This document shows positions 1 through 7,044 of a DNA stretch of 10,570 nucleotides, piece after piece. The position numbers were made by a program, and so were the translations under genes. The stretch comes from Comamonas sp. (GTDB lineage Bacteria > Pseudomonadota > Gammaproteobacteria > Burkholderiales > Burkholderiaceae_C), in the NCBI GenBank assembly GCA_018384835.1, contig JAHAYB010000526.1:1-10570 (forward strand), in the 5' to 3' direction. The notes beneath the pieces were generated by a model. That model saw nothing but the letters and a program-made list of their open reading frames with translations. It was not told where the DNA came from and ran no database searches. Numbering within the stretch: position 1 is the stretch's first letter; each line of letters starts with the position of its first letter.

Positions 1-70
1 TAGTGGATTTATCTCCATATCGGGTTTTTTTATAGCTGCTTTACGTAGTGATTGTGTGTTTTTTAAGAAA

Positions 71-101
71 TTAAGCATAAAATAATTTTTTGTGTTATAA
101 T
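71..101 (+). promoter_or_regulatory. Candidate extended -10 promoter for tmm
   Basis: A perfect TATAAT lies at 96-101, preceded by TG one base upstream (93-94), which makes an extended -10 element. The -35 side is poor: TTAAGC at 71-76 matches at three of six positions with a 19-bp spacer. The surroundings are very AT-rich, which suits a sigma-70 promoter that relies on the extended -10. TGTG (91-94) and CACA (103-106) flank the -10 symmetrically and could be a regulator contact. The predicted start is near 108. It would give tmm an untranslated leader of about 310 nt. This is inferred from motif matches only. Confidence 0.5.
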
Positions 102-107
102 GCACAC

Positions 108-391
108 AGCTATCCTTCTTATCGCCAAGGTTAGCTTTAGGGGAGAAGCAATTTCTCACCCGCCTTTCTTGGCTATCTTAGCCACTGCCATTATCAAATG
201 TTGCTTACCAACGGCAAGCAACAAACTGATTCCCATTTAAAGCAGGCGTACATCTGCTGCCAACAATTTAATTTCAGTATTTTTACGCCTAATTTGCAGC
301 TTACTTTTATGTAATTTGCTGGCTGCATTATTTTAATTGTATGGGTGAAATCTATGCTCTCTCTTGGGCAGTGATTGATTCGCCTGTTTAT
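108..391 (+). promoter_or_regulatory. Structured 5' leader upstream of tmm (unassigned RNA element)
   Basis: There is no convincing coding sequence here, but the inverted repeats are dense. GGGGAGAA (140-147) pairs with TTCTCACCC (153-161) around one bulged A. It is nested inside GCCAA (124-128)/TTGGC (169-173). GGCTA (171-175)/TAGCC (179-183) has a 3-nt loop. TGTTGCTT (199-206)/AAGCAACA (216-223) is an 8-bp stem. AGGCGTA (244-250)/TACGCCT (284-290) is a perfect 7-bp stem. AGCAG (241-245)/CTGCT (254-258) is a smaller one. Two of these sets share bases and cannot form together. I recognise no known riboswitch class and see no T-run after any hairpin, so transcriptional attenuation is not obvious. 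It could be a cis-regulatory leader, a small RNA, or two unrelated operator sites. Confidence 0.4.
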
Positions 392-410
392 TTTTATTTA
401 ATAAAAGGAG
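392..410 (+). promoter_or_regulatory. AU-only inverted repeat abutting the tmm Shine-Dalgarno
   Basis: TTTTATT-T-AATAAAA (392-406) is a perfect 7+1+7 inverted repeat that runs straight into GGAG (407-410). The Shine-Dalgarno AAGGAG (405-410) sits 8 nt before the ATG at 419, and this fixes the start. As RNA the repeat can form about six A-U pairs with a 3-nt loop. That would be a weak, readily melted hairpin sharing its last two A residues with the Shine-Dalgarno. In an AT-rich leader it could also be chance. Confidence 0.4.
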
Positions 411-418
411 TTTTTCTA

Positions 419-1804
419 ATGACAAAAATCGATAATATGCGTGTTGCTATTTTGGGCGCTGGCCCTAGCGGTCTGGCACAACTACGTGCTTTTGATGCTG
501 CCCGCCGCGCTGGCAAGGCTGTACCCAAAATTGTTTGCTATGAAAAACAATCTGACTTAGGCGGCATGTGGAACTACACCTGGCGCACCGGCCTGGATGC
601 CTATGGCGAGCCGGTACACGGCAGCATGTACCGCTACCTGTGGTCCAACGGCCCCAAGGAATGCTTGGAGTTTGCCGACTACAGCTTTGAAGAGCATTTT
701 GGCCGCCCGATTGCCTCTTACCCTCCCCGCGCCGTTTTGCGTGACTACATTATGGGGCGCATTGAAAAAAGTGGCCTGCGCGAGCAAATCAAATTTCTGC
801 ACTCTATTCAGTGGGTGGAGTATGACGAGAACACCAAGAAATTCAGCGTCACTATTCGCGACATGAAACAAGACCGCAACTTTACCGAGCAGTTTGACTG
901 GGTGGTGGTAGCAACTGGCCATTTCTCCACGCCCAATGTGCCGTATTTTGAAGGGGTAGAAAACTTCCCAGGCCGCGTATTACATGCCCATGATTTCCGC
1001 GATGCCTGTGAATTTACCGATAAAAATGTCCTGATTGTCGGCAGCAGCTACTCAGCAGAAGATATTGGCACACAGTGCTACAAATACGGTGCTAAATCCA
1101 TCACCTTTAGCTATCGCTCTGAACCCATGGGGCTAGACTGGCCAGAGGCATTTAGTGAAAAACCGCTACTCAAGCGCGTAGAGGGTAATACCGCTTATTT
1201 TAAGGACGGCAGCAGCACCGAAGTGGATGCCATCGTGCTATGTACCGGTTACCAGCACCATTACCCCTTCCTGCCTAATGACTTAACCTTGCGAACCCAT
1301 AACCGTCTATACCCGGCTGATTTGTACAAAGGTATTTTCTGGATGGATAACCCCCACCTGATTTACCTAGGTATGCAAGACCAGTACTACACCTTCAATA
1401 TGTTTGATGCCCAAGCCTGGTATGCGCGTGATGTGATGTTGGGCGACCTATCCCTACCGAATAAACAAGCCATGCGCCAAGACAGCCAGCGCTGGTTAAA
1501 CAAGGAAGAGTCCACTAGCAGCGTGGAGGAAGATATCGACTTCCAGGCCGCTTATATCCGCGACCTGCTCAAACCCACGGACTACCCCTGCTTTGACGTA
1601 GAAGGCATGGCCACTTTGTTCAAGGAATGGAAGCATGACAAGCAAAAAGACATTCTGGGCTACCGCAACCGCAGCTACCGCTCCACCATGACGGGAACCA
1701 TGTCCCCAGCGCACCATACCCCCTGGATGCAAGCCATGGATGACTCGCTAGAGGCGTTCCTAGCTACAGAGCCGCAAGAGGAAGCAGTGCTGGCAGCAGG
1801 GTAA
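419..1804 (+). CDS. tmm: Flavin-containing monooxygenase, trimethylamine monooxygenase type
   Basis: This encodes a 461-residue class B flavoprotein. The family uses FAD, NADPH and O2 to N-oxygenate amines; the bacterial Tmm branch converts trimethylamine to trimethylamine N-oxide in the cytoplasm. Visible motifs are the FAD-binding GAGPSG (13-18), the FMO signature FPGRVLHAHDF (183-193, fitting FxGxxxHxxxF), the NADPH-binding GSSYSA (208-213), ATGHFSTP (165-172) and CTGY (275-278). SNGPKECLEF (76-85), GMQDQ (318-322), FNMFDAQAWYARD (326-338) and MTGTM (424-428) match what I remember of the Methylophaga FMO and marine Tmm enzymes, as does the length (about 450 residues). The ATG at 419 is chosen for its AAGGAG at 8 nt; an in-frame ATG at 341 lacks a ribosome site and adds a non-homologous segment. 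The gene is alone on its strand here. The TMA substrate is inferred from similarity; these enzymes can also oxidise other amines, sulfides and indole. Confidence 0.85.
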   Translation: MTKIDNMRVAILGAGPSGLAQLRAFDAARRAGKAVPKIVCYEKQSDLGGMWNYTWRTGLDAYGEPVHGSMYRYLWSNGPKECLEFADYSFEEHFGRPIASYPPRAVLRDYIMGRIEKSGLREQIKFLHSIQWVEYDENTKKFSVTIRDMKQDRNFTEQFDWVVVATGHFSTPNVPYFEGVENFPGRVLHAHDFRDACEFTDKNVLIVGSSYSAEDIGTQCYKYGAKSITFSYRSEPMGLDWPEAFSEKPLLKRVEGNTAYFKDGSSTEVDAIVLCTGYQHHYPFLPNDLTLRTHNRLYPADLYKGIFWMDNPHLIYLGMQDQYYTFNMFDAQAWYARDVMLGDLSLPNKQAMRQDSQRWLNKEESTSSVEEDIDFQAAYIRDLLKPTDYPCFDVEGMATLFKEWKHDKQKDILGYRNRSYRSTMTGTMSPAHHTPWMQAMDDSLEAFLATEPQEEAVLAAG

Positions 1805-1860
1805 AAGCATAAAAACGCATTCGCACGGCTTTTTGTATAAGACTTACATCAGCCAAAATT

Positions 1861-1908
1861 AAAAAAAGCGCCTGAGCTTGGTGAAATTGCCACCAGTTCA
1901 GGCGCTTT
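1861..1908. terminator. Convergent terminator between tmm and fixH
   Basis: AAAGCGCCTGA (1865-1875) and TCAGGCGCTTT (1898-1908) form a perfect outer stem. An inner stem pairs CT-GGTG with CACC-AG, with a wobble-type break. On the minus strand the hairpin is followed by seven T residues (complement of 1861-1867) and more T-rich sequence. It is therefore a strong terminator for the cco/fixH transcript. On the plus strand it is followed only by TTTGCTTTG, so it would end tmm transcription less efficiently. The rest of 1805-1983 shows no gene. Confidence 0.85.
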
Positions 1909-1983
1909 GCTTTGCCCTAGAATAAAAAATCAGGGCAGATAGCTGGATGATAAGGCAAGCACAGCAGCGTACCCGCCATGGAT

Positions 1984-2280
1984 TTATTTGGGCTGCAAGT
2001 CCGGTAAATCCTCATCGGGGGTGACCGCGTGGTTGCGTACCGCCTGTGCCGGGGCAATACTTTTGGGGCTGCGGTCTGGGCGTTTGTCTATATCCAAGCC
2101 ATTTTGGTAGTAATTTTTATCTACTACGATATCCGCTCCACTGAATGCGATATAGGCGGTAATAATACCGGCAATCACCACCACCAAAGGGCCGCTGATA
2201 ATAAGCCAAACATGGCCATATTGCCACCATGGTTTGCTGGTGGGTGAGTGCTTGGCTCCTGCCATTGCTTTAGCTGCCAT
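1984..2280 (-). CDS. fixH: Short FixH/CcoH-like cbb3 oxidase assembly protein
   Basis: This is a 98-residue protein with one transmembrane segment (about 23-46). It is preceded by a Trp-rich juxtamembrane stretch (W18-W19, W25) and followed by D-KNYYQNGLDID (54-65), the NYY-G signature of the FixH family. FixH/CcoH is a small membrane protein needed for assembly or stability of cbb3 oxidase. Classic FixH proteins are roughly 150-170 residues with a folded periplasmic domain. Here only the membrane anchor and NYY region plus a charged tail with RNHAV (82-86) remain; I recall similar short versions in Burkholderiales. The start is supported by GGAGT 4 nt upstream. It follows ccoG by 11 nt and is the last gene before the terminator at about 1861-1908, so it is surely co-transcribed with ccoG. 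The 'nitrogen fixation' name is historical. Confidence 0.72.
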   Translation of the reverse strand: MAAKAMAGAKHSPTSKPWWQYGHVWLIISGPLVVVIAGIITAYIAFSGADIVVDKNYYQNGLDIDKRPDRSPKSIAPAQAVRNHAVTPDEDLPDLQPK

Positions 2281-2291
2281 AAAAACTCCTA

Positions 2292-3716
2292 TTAACGCGG
2301 TACTAAGAAAACCGAGCGCTCAGACACTCGACCTTGGCCGCTAGCGGCATCAATATCAAAAATAATGGTGTGAGAACCAGGCGGCAAACTACCATGCGGA
2401 ATTTGTACACGCACAGGCAGGCCAATGGTTTGGGTTGGTAGCACTTCAACAGATGCGCCTTCTACCAGTTCAATGCCTTCTACGCCATGTACGCGCACAC
2501 GATAGGTTTGGTTGGCTTCGGTAGCATTCATTACTTGTAGGCGATAAATGTTTTCAATTTTACCGCCGGGCACTAGGCGTGCTAAGGCAGCACGGTCGCG
2601 GATAATATCCACCTTCAAAGGCTGACGCAGCCCCATGCTGATGAGCATAGCCAAGGTCAAACCAATTAAGATGCTGGAGTAAACCAATACCCTGGGGCGC
2701 AATACCCGTTTAACAATTTGGGGTTTATCCCAGCCTTTAGTAACAGCATTTTGCGTAGTGAGACGAATCAGACCACGTGGGTATTGCATATTGTCCATAA
2801 TGCTATCGCAGGCATCAATACACAGGCCGCAGCCAATACATTCATATTGTAGGCCATTGCGAATATCAATGCCTACAGGGCAGACTTGAACGCATAGCTT
2901 GCAGTCAATACAGTCACCCAAGCTTTTGGCTTTGTAATCAATGCCTTTTTTACGGGGGCCGCGATTTTCACCACGTATAGGGTCGTAGCTGACAATCAGG
3001 GTATCCTTGTCAAACATCGCACTTTGGAAGCGTGCATAGGGGCACATGTATTTACACACTTGTTCGCGCAAATAGCCAGCGTTGCCATAAGTGGCAAAGC
3101 CATAAAATAGCACCCAAAAAATTTGCCAGCTCCCATGAAACTGCATTAGCTCGCCAGCCAGTTGTCGAATGGGTACAAAATACCCCACAAAGGTAAAGCC
3201 CGTCCATAGTGAAACTATAATCCACAGAGATTGTTTCAGCGATTTTTTCCAAATTTTTTCCCAGGTCCAGCCGCTTTTATCCAAGCGCATACGGGCGCTG
3301 CGCTCACCCTCTACCTTCTGCTCAATCCACATGAAAATTTCGGTATAAACCGTTTGCGGGCAGCTAAAACCACACCATAGCCGACCCGCTACCGCTGTGA
3401 ATAGAAACAATGCCAATGCAGAAATAATCAACAGGCCAGAAAGGTAAATAAAATCTTGGGGATATAAAACCAAGCCAAATAGATAGAAACGCCGCGCCCC
3501 CAAATCAAATAGAATAATTTGGCGCTGTCCCCACTCTAGCCAAGGTAAACCATAAAATACAATTTGGGTTAAAAAGACTAATGCCCAACGCCAGTTCATA
3601 AAGAACCCACTGATAGAGCGTGGATAGACTTTTTTATGTGCTTCAAATAAAGAGGCAGAGCCTGCCTCTTTTTGAATATTGATTTTTCGGGTTTTTTTGT
3701 TTTCTTCAGGATTCAT
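2292..3716 (-). CDS. ccoG: cbb3 oxidase accessory protein CcoG (RdxA/FixG), polyferredoxin
   Basis: This 474-residue membrane iron-sulfur protein belongs to the family shown to act as a cupric reductase, supplying Cu(I) for the CuB centre of CcoN. Hydrophobic segments lie at about 44-60, 86-110, 162-183, 196-213 and 343-362. Conserved cysteine pairs are CGFSCP (115-120) and CKYMCP (221-226). Two 4Fe-4S clusters are indicated by C269-xx-C272-xx-C275-xxx-C279 and C293-xx-C296-xx-C299-xxx-C303. Residues from about 368 onward form the usual C-terminal Ig-like domain. The length is normal for the family. The ATG has GAGGTG about 9 nt upstream. It lies 70 bp after ccoP but is separated from it by an intrinsic terminator, and it is followed 11 nt later by fixH. 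Base composition is clearly lower in G+C than in ccoI (for example 3421-3480 has 20 G/C in 60). Confidence 0.95.
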   Translation of the reverse strand: MNPEENKKTRKINIQKEAGSASLFEAHKKVYPRSISGFFMNWRWALVFLTQIVFYGLPWLEWGQRQIILFDLGARRFYLFGLVLYPQDFIYLSGLLIISALALFLFTAVAGRLWCGFSCPQTVYTEIFMWIEQKVEGERSARMRLDKSGWTWEKIWKKSLKQSLWIIVSLWTGFTFVGYFVPIRQLAGELMQFHGSWQIFWVLFYGFATYGNAGYLREQVCKYMCPYARFQSAMFDKDTLIVSYDPIRGENRGPRKKGIDYKAKSLGDCIDCKLCVQVCPVGIDIRNGLQYECIGCGLCIDACDSIMDNMQYPRGLIRLTTQNAVTKGWDKPQIVKRVLRPRVLVYSSILIGLTLAMLISMGLRQPLKVDIIRDRAALARLVPGGKIENIYRLQVMNATEANQTYRVRVHGVEGIELVEGASVEVLPTQTIGLPVRVQIPHGSLPPGSHTIIFDIDAASGQGRVSERSVFLVPR

Positions 3717-3743
3717 AACTTTTAAGCACCTCTAAACACAATG

Positions 3744-3770
3744 AAAAAAAGCGGCAGAATCTGCCGCTTT
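3744..3770 (-). terminator. Intrinsic terminator after ccoP
   Basis: AAAGCGGCAG (3748-3757) and CTGCCGCTTT (3761-3770) form a perfect 10-bp stem with a 3-nt loop. Read on the minus strand, the hairpin is followed by an uninterrupted run of seven T residues (complement of 3744-3750). This is a textbook rho-independent terminator 17 nt past the ccoP stop and only 27 bp before the ccoG start. It should end most ccoNOQP transcripts and set a lower level of ccoG-fixH. Confidence 0.88.
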
Positions 3771-3779
3771 GTTGCTCAT

Positions 3780-3796
3780 TGCCAATTTAATTGGCA
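3780..3796. repeat. Palindrome across the ccoP stop codon
   Basis: TGCCAATT-T-AATTGGCA is a perfect 8+1+8 inverted repeat containing the ccoP TAA stop. It lies 9 bp upstream (in the sense of transcription) of the terminator hairpin. It may add a second stem that protects the ccoP mRNA 3' end. No T-run follows it, so it is not a terminator itself. Confidence 0.5.
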
Positions 3797-4713
3797 GAAT
3801 TTGGCTTATTCGATAAACTCCAAACATAAGCAGTCAATACATTGACCTGCTCAGGTGTAAGTTTGCCGCCATTTTCTTTGGCTTGGGGGGGCATGATATT
3901 GGTTTTGCCGTTGTTAATCATATCAATGACTAAAGACTCACCCCAGCCATGCAACCAAATGTCATCGGTCAGGTTAGGGGCTCCCAAGGCTTGATTGCCT
4001 TTGCCATCCGGTCCGTGGCAGGCAGAGCAGACCAAGAACTTGTCTTTACCCATCGAGGCTTTGGCCGAGTCATGGGGGCTGCCCGAGAGGCTGAGCACAT
4101 AGTTCGCCAGGTTGCGTACATCATCAGGTGTGCCAATGGCTTCAGCCTGAGGGGGCATAACACCCATACGGCCATTGGTGATAGTGGCATGGATCTGCTC
4201 AGGATTACCGCCCCATAGCCAGTCGTTATCGGTCAGGTTAGGGAAGGACTTGCCGCCACGCGCGTCAGAGCTGTGGCATTGCGCACAGTTGTTCTGAAAC
4301 AGGTTGGCACCAATAGCCATGGCAGCGCTGTCTTTAGACATTTCCTCGGCGGACATGCTGTTGTAGCTGGCATACAGGGGAGCCAGCTCGGCCTCGGCAC
4401 GTTCTACCTCTTTTTCGTAAGCGCCCACTTGCGACCAGCCCAGTTGGCCGGAGTAGGAACCCATGCCAGGGTAGGCAATCAGGTAGAAGGTGGCAAACAC
4501 TACGGTCGAGACAAACAGCCACATCCACCAGCGGGGCATGGGGTTGTTTAACTCGCGCAGGTCGCCGTCCCAGACGTGGCCAGTGGTGTTGTCTTCAGCA
4601 GACTCCACTTTTTTGCGGGCGGTCAAAATCAGCAGCAGCAAGCAGCCAAAGACACCAGCAGCAGAAATCACGCTAATGTAAATCGGCCAGAAACTATTTA
4701 TGAAATCGCTCAT
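3787..4713 (-). CDS. ccoP: cbb3 cytochrome oxidase subunit III, dihaem cytochrome c CcoP
   Basis: This 308-residue membrane-anchored dihaem cytochrome c passes electrons from soluble or membrane cytochromes c to CcoO and CcoN. Two hydrophobic segments lie at about 10-31 and 62-82; the first belongs to the longer (two-helix) form of CcoP. A helical linker (about 95-130) leads to two cytochrome c domains. Haem motifs are CAQCH (C143, C146, H147) and CSACH (C229, C232, H233). The likely Met axial ligands are M186 in GVMPP and M274 in NIMPP. The start at 4713 has only a weak ribosome site (a GAG about 9 nt upstream) but gives the normal MSDFINSFWP N-terminus. The gap from the ccoQ stop is 26 nt, so translation may depend partly on ccoQ. 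An intrinsic terminator follows the gene. Confidence 0.96.
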   Translation of the reverse strand: MSDFINSFWPIYISVISAAGVFGCLLLLILTARKKVESAEDNTTGHVWDGDLRELNNPMPRWWMWLFVSTVVFATFYLIAYPGMGSYSGQLGWSQVGAYEKEVERAEAELAPLYASYNSMSAEEMSKDSAAMAIGANLFQNNCAQCHSSDARGGKSFPNLTDNDWLWGGNPEQIHATITNGRMGVMPPQAEAIGTPDDVRNLANYVLSLSGSPHDSAKASMGKDKFLVCSACHGPDGKGNQALGAPNLTDDIWLHGWGESLVIDMINNGKTNIMPPQAKENGGKLTPEQVNVLTAYVWSLSNKPNSAN

Positions 4714-4739
4714 GGGTTGTTCTCATTCTTAAAGGAGGG

Positions 4740-4877
4740 TCAATCTTGCTCAAAGGGCAGGTTGGCTGCCTCATCGAAACGGTCTTTGTTCTGGCGGGCA
4801 TACGCCCACCAAGCGATTCCGATGAAGCAAGCCATGGATGCCACAGTGGCAACAATTCGCATGGTGGTGATATCCAT
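4740..4877 (-). CDS. ccoQ: cbb3 oxidase small subunit CcoQ (subunit IV)
   Basis: This 45-residue protein has a single transmembrane helix (about 8-27, ending WWAYA) and a charged C-terminal tail with RFDEAANLPF (33-42), the conserved CcoQ ending. CcoQ is thought to stabilise the core CcoNOP complex. The ATG at 4877 is chosen over upstream in-frame codons because AGGAGA lies 7 nt before it and the protein then begins MDITTMR, like other CcoQ proteins. It sits 13 nt after ccoO and 26 nt before ccoP, in the standard N-O-Q-P order. Confidence 0.92.
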   Translation of the reverse strand: MDITTMRIVATVASMACFIGIAWWAYARQNKDRFDEAANLPFEQD

Positions 4878-4890
4878 AGCTTTCTCCTGA

Positions 4891-5523
4891 TTAACGCAAA
4901 GCAGTACCCAGGCCCTGCAGGTAGGCAATCAAGGCTTCCATTTCGGTTTTGCCTTTGACTGCTGCCTCAGCCCCAGCGATTTCTTCTTCGCTGTAGTGGT
5001 AGCTCAATTTGTTCAAGCCGCGCATACGCTGCTCCACCACAGTGTGGTTTACCAGGTTCTTTTCCAGCCAGGGGTATTCAGGCATGTTGGACTCGGGAAC
5101 TACATCACGCGGGTTGTTCAAGTGGATGCGGTGCCATTCGTCGCTGTACTTGCCGCCTACGCGGTGCAGGTCAGGGCCGGTACGCTTGGAACCCCATTGG
5201 AAGGGGCGGTCATATACAAACTCACCAGCGACGGAGTAGTGACCGTAGCGCAGCGTCTCGGCGCGGAAGGGGCGAATCATCTGCGAGTGGCAGTTGTAGC
5301 AGCCTTCACGCACATAGATGTCGCGCCCCAGTAGGCGCAAAGGCTCGTAGGGCTTGACCCCTTCAATCGGCTGGGTGGTCGATTTTTGGAAGAACAGGGG
5401 AAGAATCTCCACCAAGCCCCCCACGGAAATGACCAAGAAGGTCAAAACAATCAGCAAGAAGTTGCTGGTTTCAACCCGTTCATGGGTGAAGCCGCCTGGG
5501 GCCTTGTTGTTATTGCTAGACAT
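4891..5523 (-). CDS. ccoO: cbb3 cytochrome oxidase subunit II, monohaem cytochrome c CcoO
   Basis: This 210-residue protein has an N-terminal membrane anchor (about 22-46) and a periplasmic cytochrome c domain. The haem c motif is CYNCH (C75, C78, H79), followed by [10 protein letters not shown] (80-89). The likely Met ligand is M147 in ESNMPEYPW. These are diagnostic of the CcoO/FixO family, which relays electrons from CcoP to the haem-copper subunit. The ATG at 5523 (MSSNNNK) is preferred because AGGAGA lies 11 nt upstream; a TTG three codons earlier would sit only 2 nt after that site. It follows ccoN by 24 nt and precedes ccoQ by 13 nt. Confidence 0.96.
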   Translation of the reverse strand: MSSNNNKAPGGFTHERVETSNFLLIVLTFLVISVGGLVEILPLFFQKSTTQPIEGVKPYEPLRLLGRDIYVREGCYNCHSQMIRPFRAETLRYGHYSVAGEFVYDRPFQWGSKRTGPDLHRVGGKYSDEWHRIHLNNPRDVVPESNMPEYPWLEKNLVNHTVVEQRMRGLNKLSYHYSEEEIAGAEAAVKGKTEMEALIAYLQGLGTALR

Positions 5524-5547
5524 AGTAAACAAGCTCTCCTAGAGGGT

Positions 5548-6987
5548 TCAGGCGTGTGCCGGGTTGCCGGCGGGGACGCTAACTTTCACCGAGCGACCTG
5601 CCGCTGCGGTCTTGAACACGTTCCAAGCCATCAGCACCATGCCGGTCAGGTACAGCAAGCCGCCAACCACGCGAATCACGTAGAAGGGGTAGGTAGCCTT
5701 GACGCTTTCCACAAAGGTGTAGGTCAAAGTGCCGTCGGGGTTAATAGCGCGCCACATCAGACCTTGCATCACGCCGGCAATCCACATGGCCGCGATGTAC
5801 AGCACGATGCCGATGGTGGCCAGCCAGAAGTGCAGCTCAACCGCAGATTTGGAGTACATCTCGGTGCGGCCAAACAGGCGGGGAACCAGGTAGTACAGCG
5901 AACCCATAGTCACCAGACCCACCCAGCCCAAAGCGCCGGAGTGAACGTGACCCACAGTCCAGTCGGTGTAGTGGCTCAAGGCGTTCACAGTCTTGATGGC
6001 CATCATGGGGCCTTCAAAGGTGGACATGCCGTAGAAAGACAGCGACACAATCAGGAAGCGCAGGATGGGGTCATCGCGCAGTTTGTGCCAAGCGCCCGAC
6101 AAGGTCATGATGCCGTTAATCATGCCGCCCCAAGAAGGTGCCAGCAAAATCAGCGAGAAGACCATCCCCAGGGATTGGGTCCAGTCAGGCAGGGCGGTGT
6201 AGTGCAGGTGGTGAGGGCCAGCCCACATATAGGTAAAAAGCAGCGCCCAAAAGTGAACGATGGACAGGCGGTAGGAATACACAGGGCGACCAGCCTGCTT
6301 GGGGATGAAGTAGTACATCATGCCCAGAAAGCCTGCTGTCAGGAAGAAGCCCACGGCGTTGTGGCCGTACCACCATTGCGCCATGGCATCTTGCACACCG
6401 GCGTAGGCGGAGTAGCTCTTCATCAGACCCACGGGCACAGAGATGTTATTCACAATGTGCAGCAAGGCCACGGCCAAAATAAACGCGCCGTAGAACCAGT
6501 TAGCCACATAGATGTGCTTAACCTTGCGGATACCGATAGTGCCAAAAAACACAATGGCGTAAGACACCCAGACTGCTGCAATCAAGAGGTCAATAGGCCA
6601 CTCCAATTCGGCATACTCTTTACCTTGGGTAAAGCCTAGGGGCAGGCTAATGGCAGCGGCCACAATCACTGCCTGCCAGCCCCAGAAGGTGAACGAGGCC
6701 AGCTTGGGCATGAACAAAGTGGTTTGGCAGGTACGCTGCACCACGTAATAGCTCGTACCAATCAAGGCGCTGCCACCAAAGGCAAAAATCACCGCATTGG
6801 TGTGCAGCGGGCGCAAACGCCCAAAGCTAAGCCAGGGAATGCCGAAGTTCAGTTCAGGCCAGGCAAGCTGGGAGGCGACAAACACCCCCACAAACATGCC
6901 GACCACGCCCCAAACCACGGCCATGATAGAAAACTGCCGCACTACCGTGTCGTTGTAGTGGGCAGTCGGGGTTTTTAAAGCATCCAT
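5548..6987 (-). CDS. ccoN: cbb3 cytochrome oxidase catalytic subunit I CcoN
   Basis: This 479-residue, twelve-helix haem-copper oxidase subunit reduces O2 to water at the haem b3-CuB centre and pumps protons in the inner membrane. Ligands can be assigned by analogy with known cbb3 enzymes. H62 (PLHTNAVIF) and H349 bind low-spin haem b, and H347 binds haem b3 ([10 protein letters not shown]). H209 (WYGHNAVGF), H259 and H260 (AGPHHLHY) bind CuB. Y253 (FTYMW) is the expected cross-linked tyrosine of the C-family, and E325 is in TFEGPMM. All catalytic residues are intact and the length is normal. The ATG at 6987 is chosen for GAGGTG just upstream and the usual [13 protein letters not shown] start; a TTG eight codons earlier has no support. 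An FNR/FixK-type box lies 58 bp upstream, so low-oxygen induction is expected. Confidence 0.97.
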   Translation of the reverse strand: MDALKTPTAHYNDTVVRQFSIMAVVWGVVGMFVGVFVASQLAWPELNFGIPWLSFGRLRPLHTNAVIFAFGGSALIGTSYYVVQRTCQTTLFMPKLASFTFWGWQAVIVAAAISLPLGFTQGKEYAELEWPIDLLIAAVWVSYAIVFFGTIGIRKVKHIYVANWFYGAFILAVALLHIVNNISVPVGLMKSYSAYAGVQDAMAQWWYGHNAVGFFLTAGFLGMMYYFIPKQAGRPVYSYRLSIVHFWALLFTYMWAGPHHLHYTALPDWTQSLGMVFSLILLAPSWGGMINGIMTLSGAWHKLRDDPILRFLIVSLSFYGMSTFEGPMMAIKTVNALSHYTDWTVGHVHSGALGWVGLVTMGSLYYLVPRLFGRTEMYSKSAVELHFWLATIGIVLYIAAMWIAGVMQGLMWRAINPDGTLTYTFVESVKATYPFYVIRVVGGLLYLTGMVLMAWNVFKTAAAGRSVKVSVPAGNPAHA

Positions 6988-7044
6988 CGTGCACCTCGTG
7001 ACAAATAACAAGCAAAAGTGTTAACCGCTAGCGATTTTGCCGCA

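Noticed and set aside
341..418. Upstream in-frame ATG that would add 26 residues to tmm
   Set aside because: It has no ribosome site, adds a hydrophobic non-homologous segment, and the ATG at 419 has AAGGAG at ideal spacing with the normal FMO N-terminus.
1..418. CRISPR array, tRNA or known riboswitch in the AT-rich left end
   Set aside because: The repeats are inverted and not regularly spaced, no cloverleaf is seen, and no known riboswitch core could be matched by eye.
557..922. 121-codon minus-strand open frame inside tmm
   Set aside because: Composition is typical of an antisense shadow and it overlaps conserved FAD and substrate-region codons of tmm.
1811..1836. Possible small hairpin AAAAAC...GCTTTTT right after tmm
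   Set aside because: The pairing between the A and T runs is poor in the middle; the hairpin at 1861-1908 is far stronger.
1984..3716. Nitrogen-fixation gene set suggested by FixG/FixH names
   Set aside because: These names come from rhizobial cbb3 assembly genes; no nif or fixABCX gene is present.
5524..5532. TTG start three codons upstream for ccoO
   Set aside because: The AGGAGA site would be only 2 nt away, whereas the ATG at 5523 is at a workable distance.
5386..6639. A 417-codon open frame on the plus strand, antisense to ccoN and the start of ccoO
   Set aside because: It is rich in His, Gln, Gly and Val without any domain pattern, lies entirely over intact ccoN/ccoO, and is the usual mirror of a G+C-rich membrane-protein gene with few stops on the opposite strand.
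6988..7011. TTG start eight codons upstream for ccoN
   Set aside because: It would include the predicted transcription start and lacks a ribosome site; GAGGTG supports the ATG at 6987.
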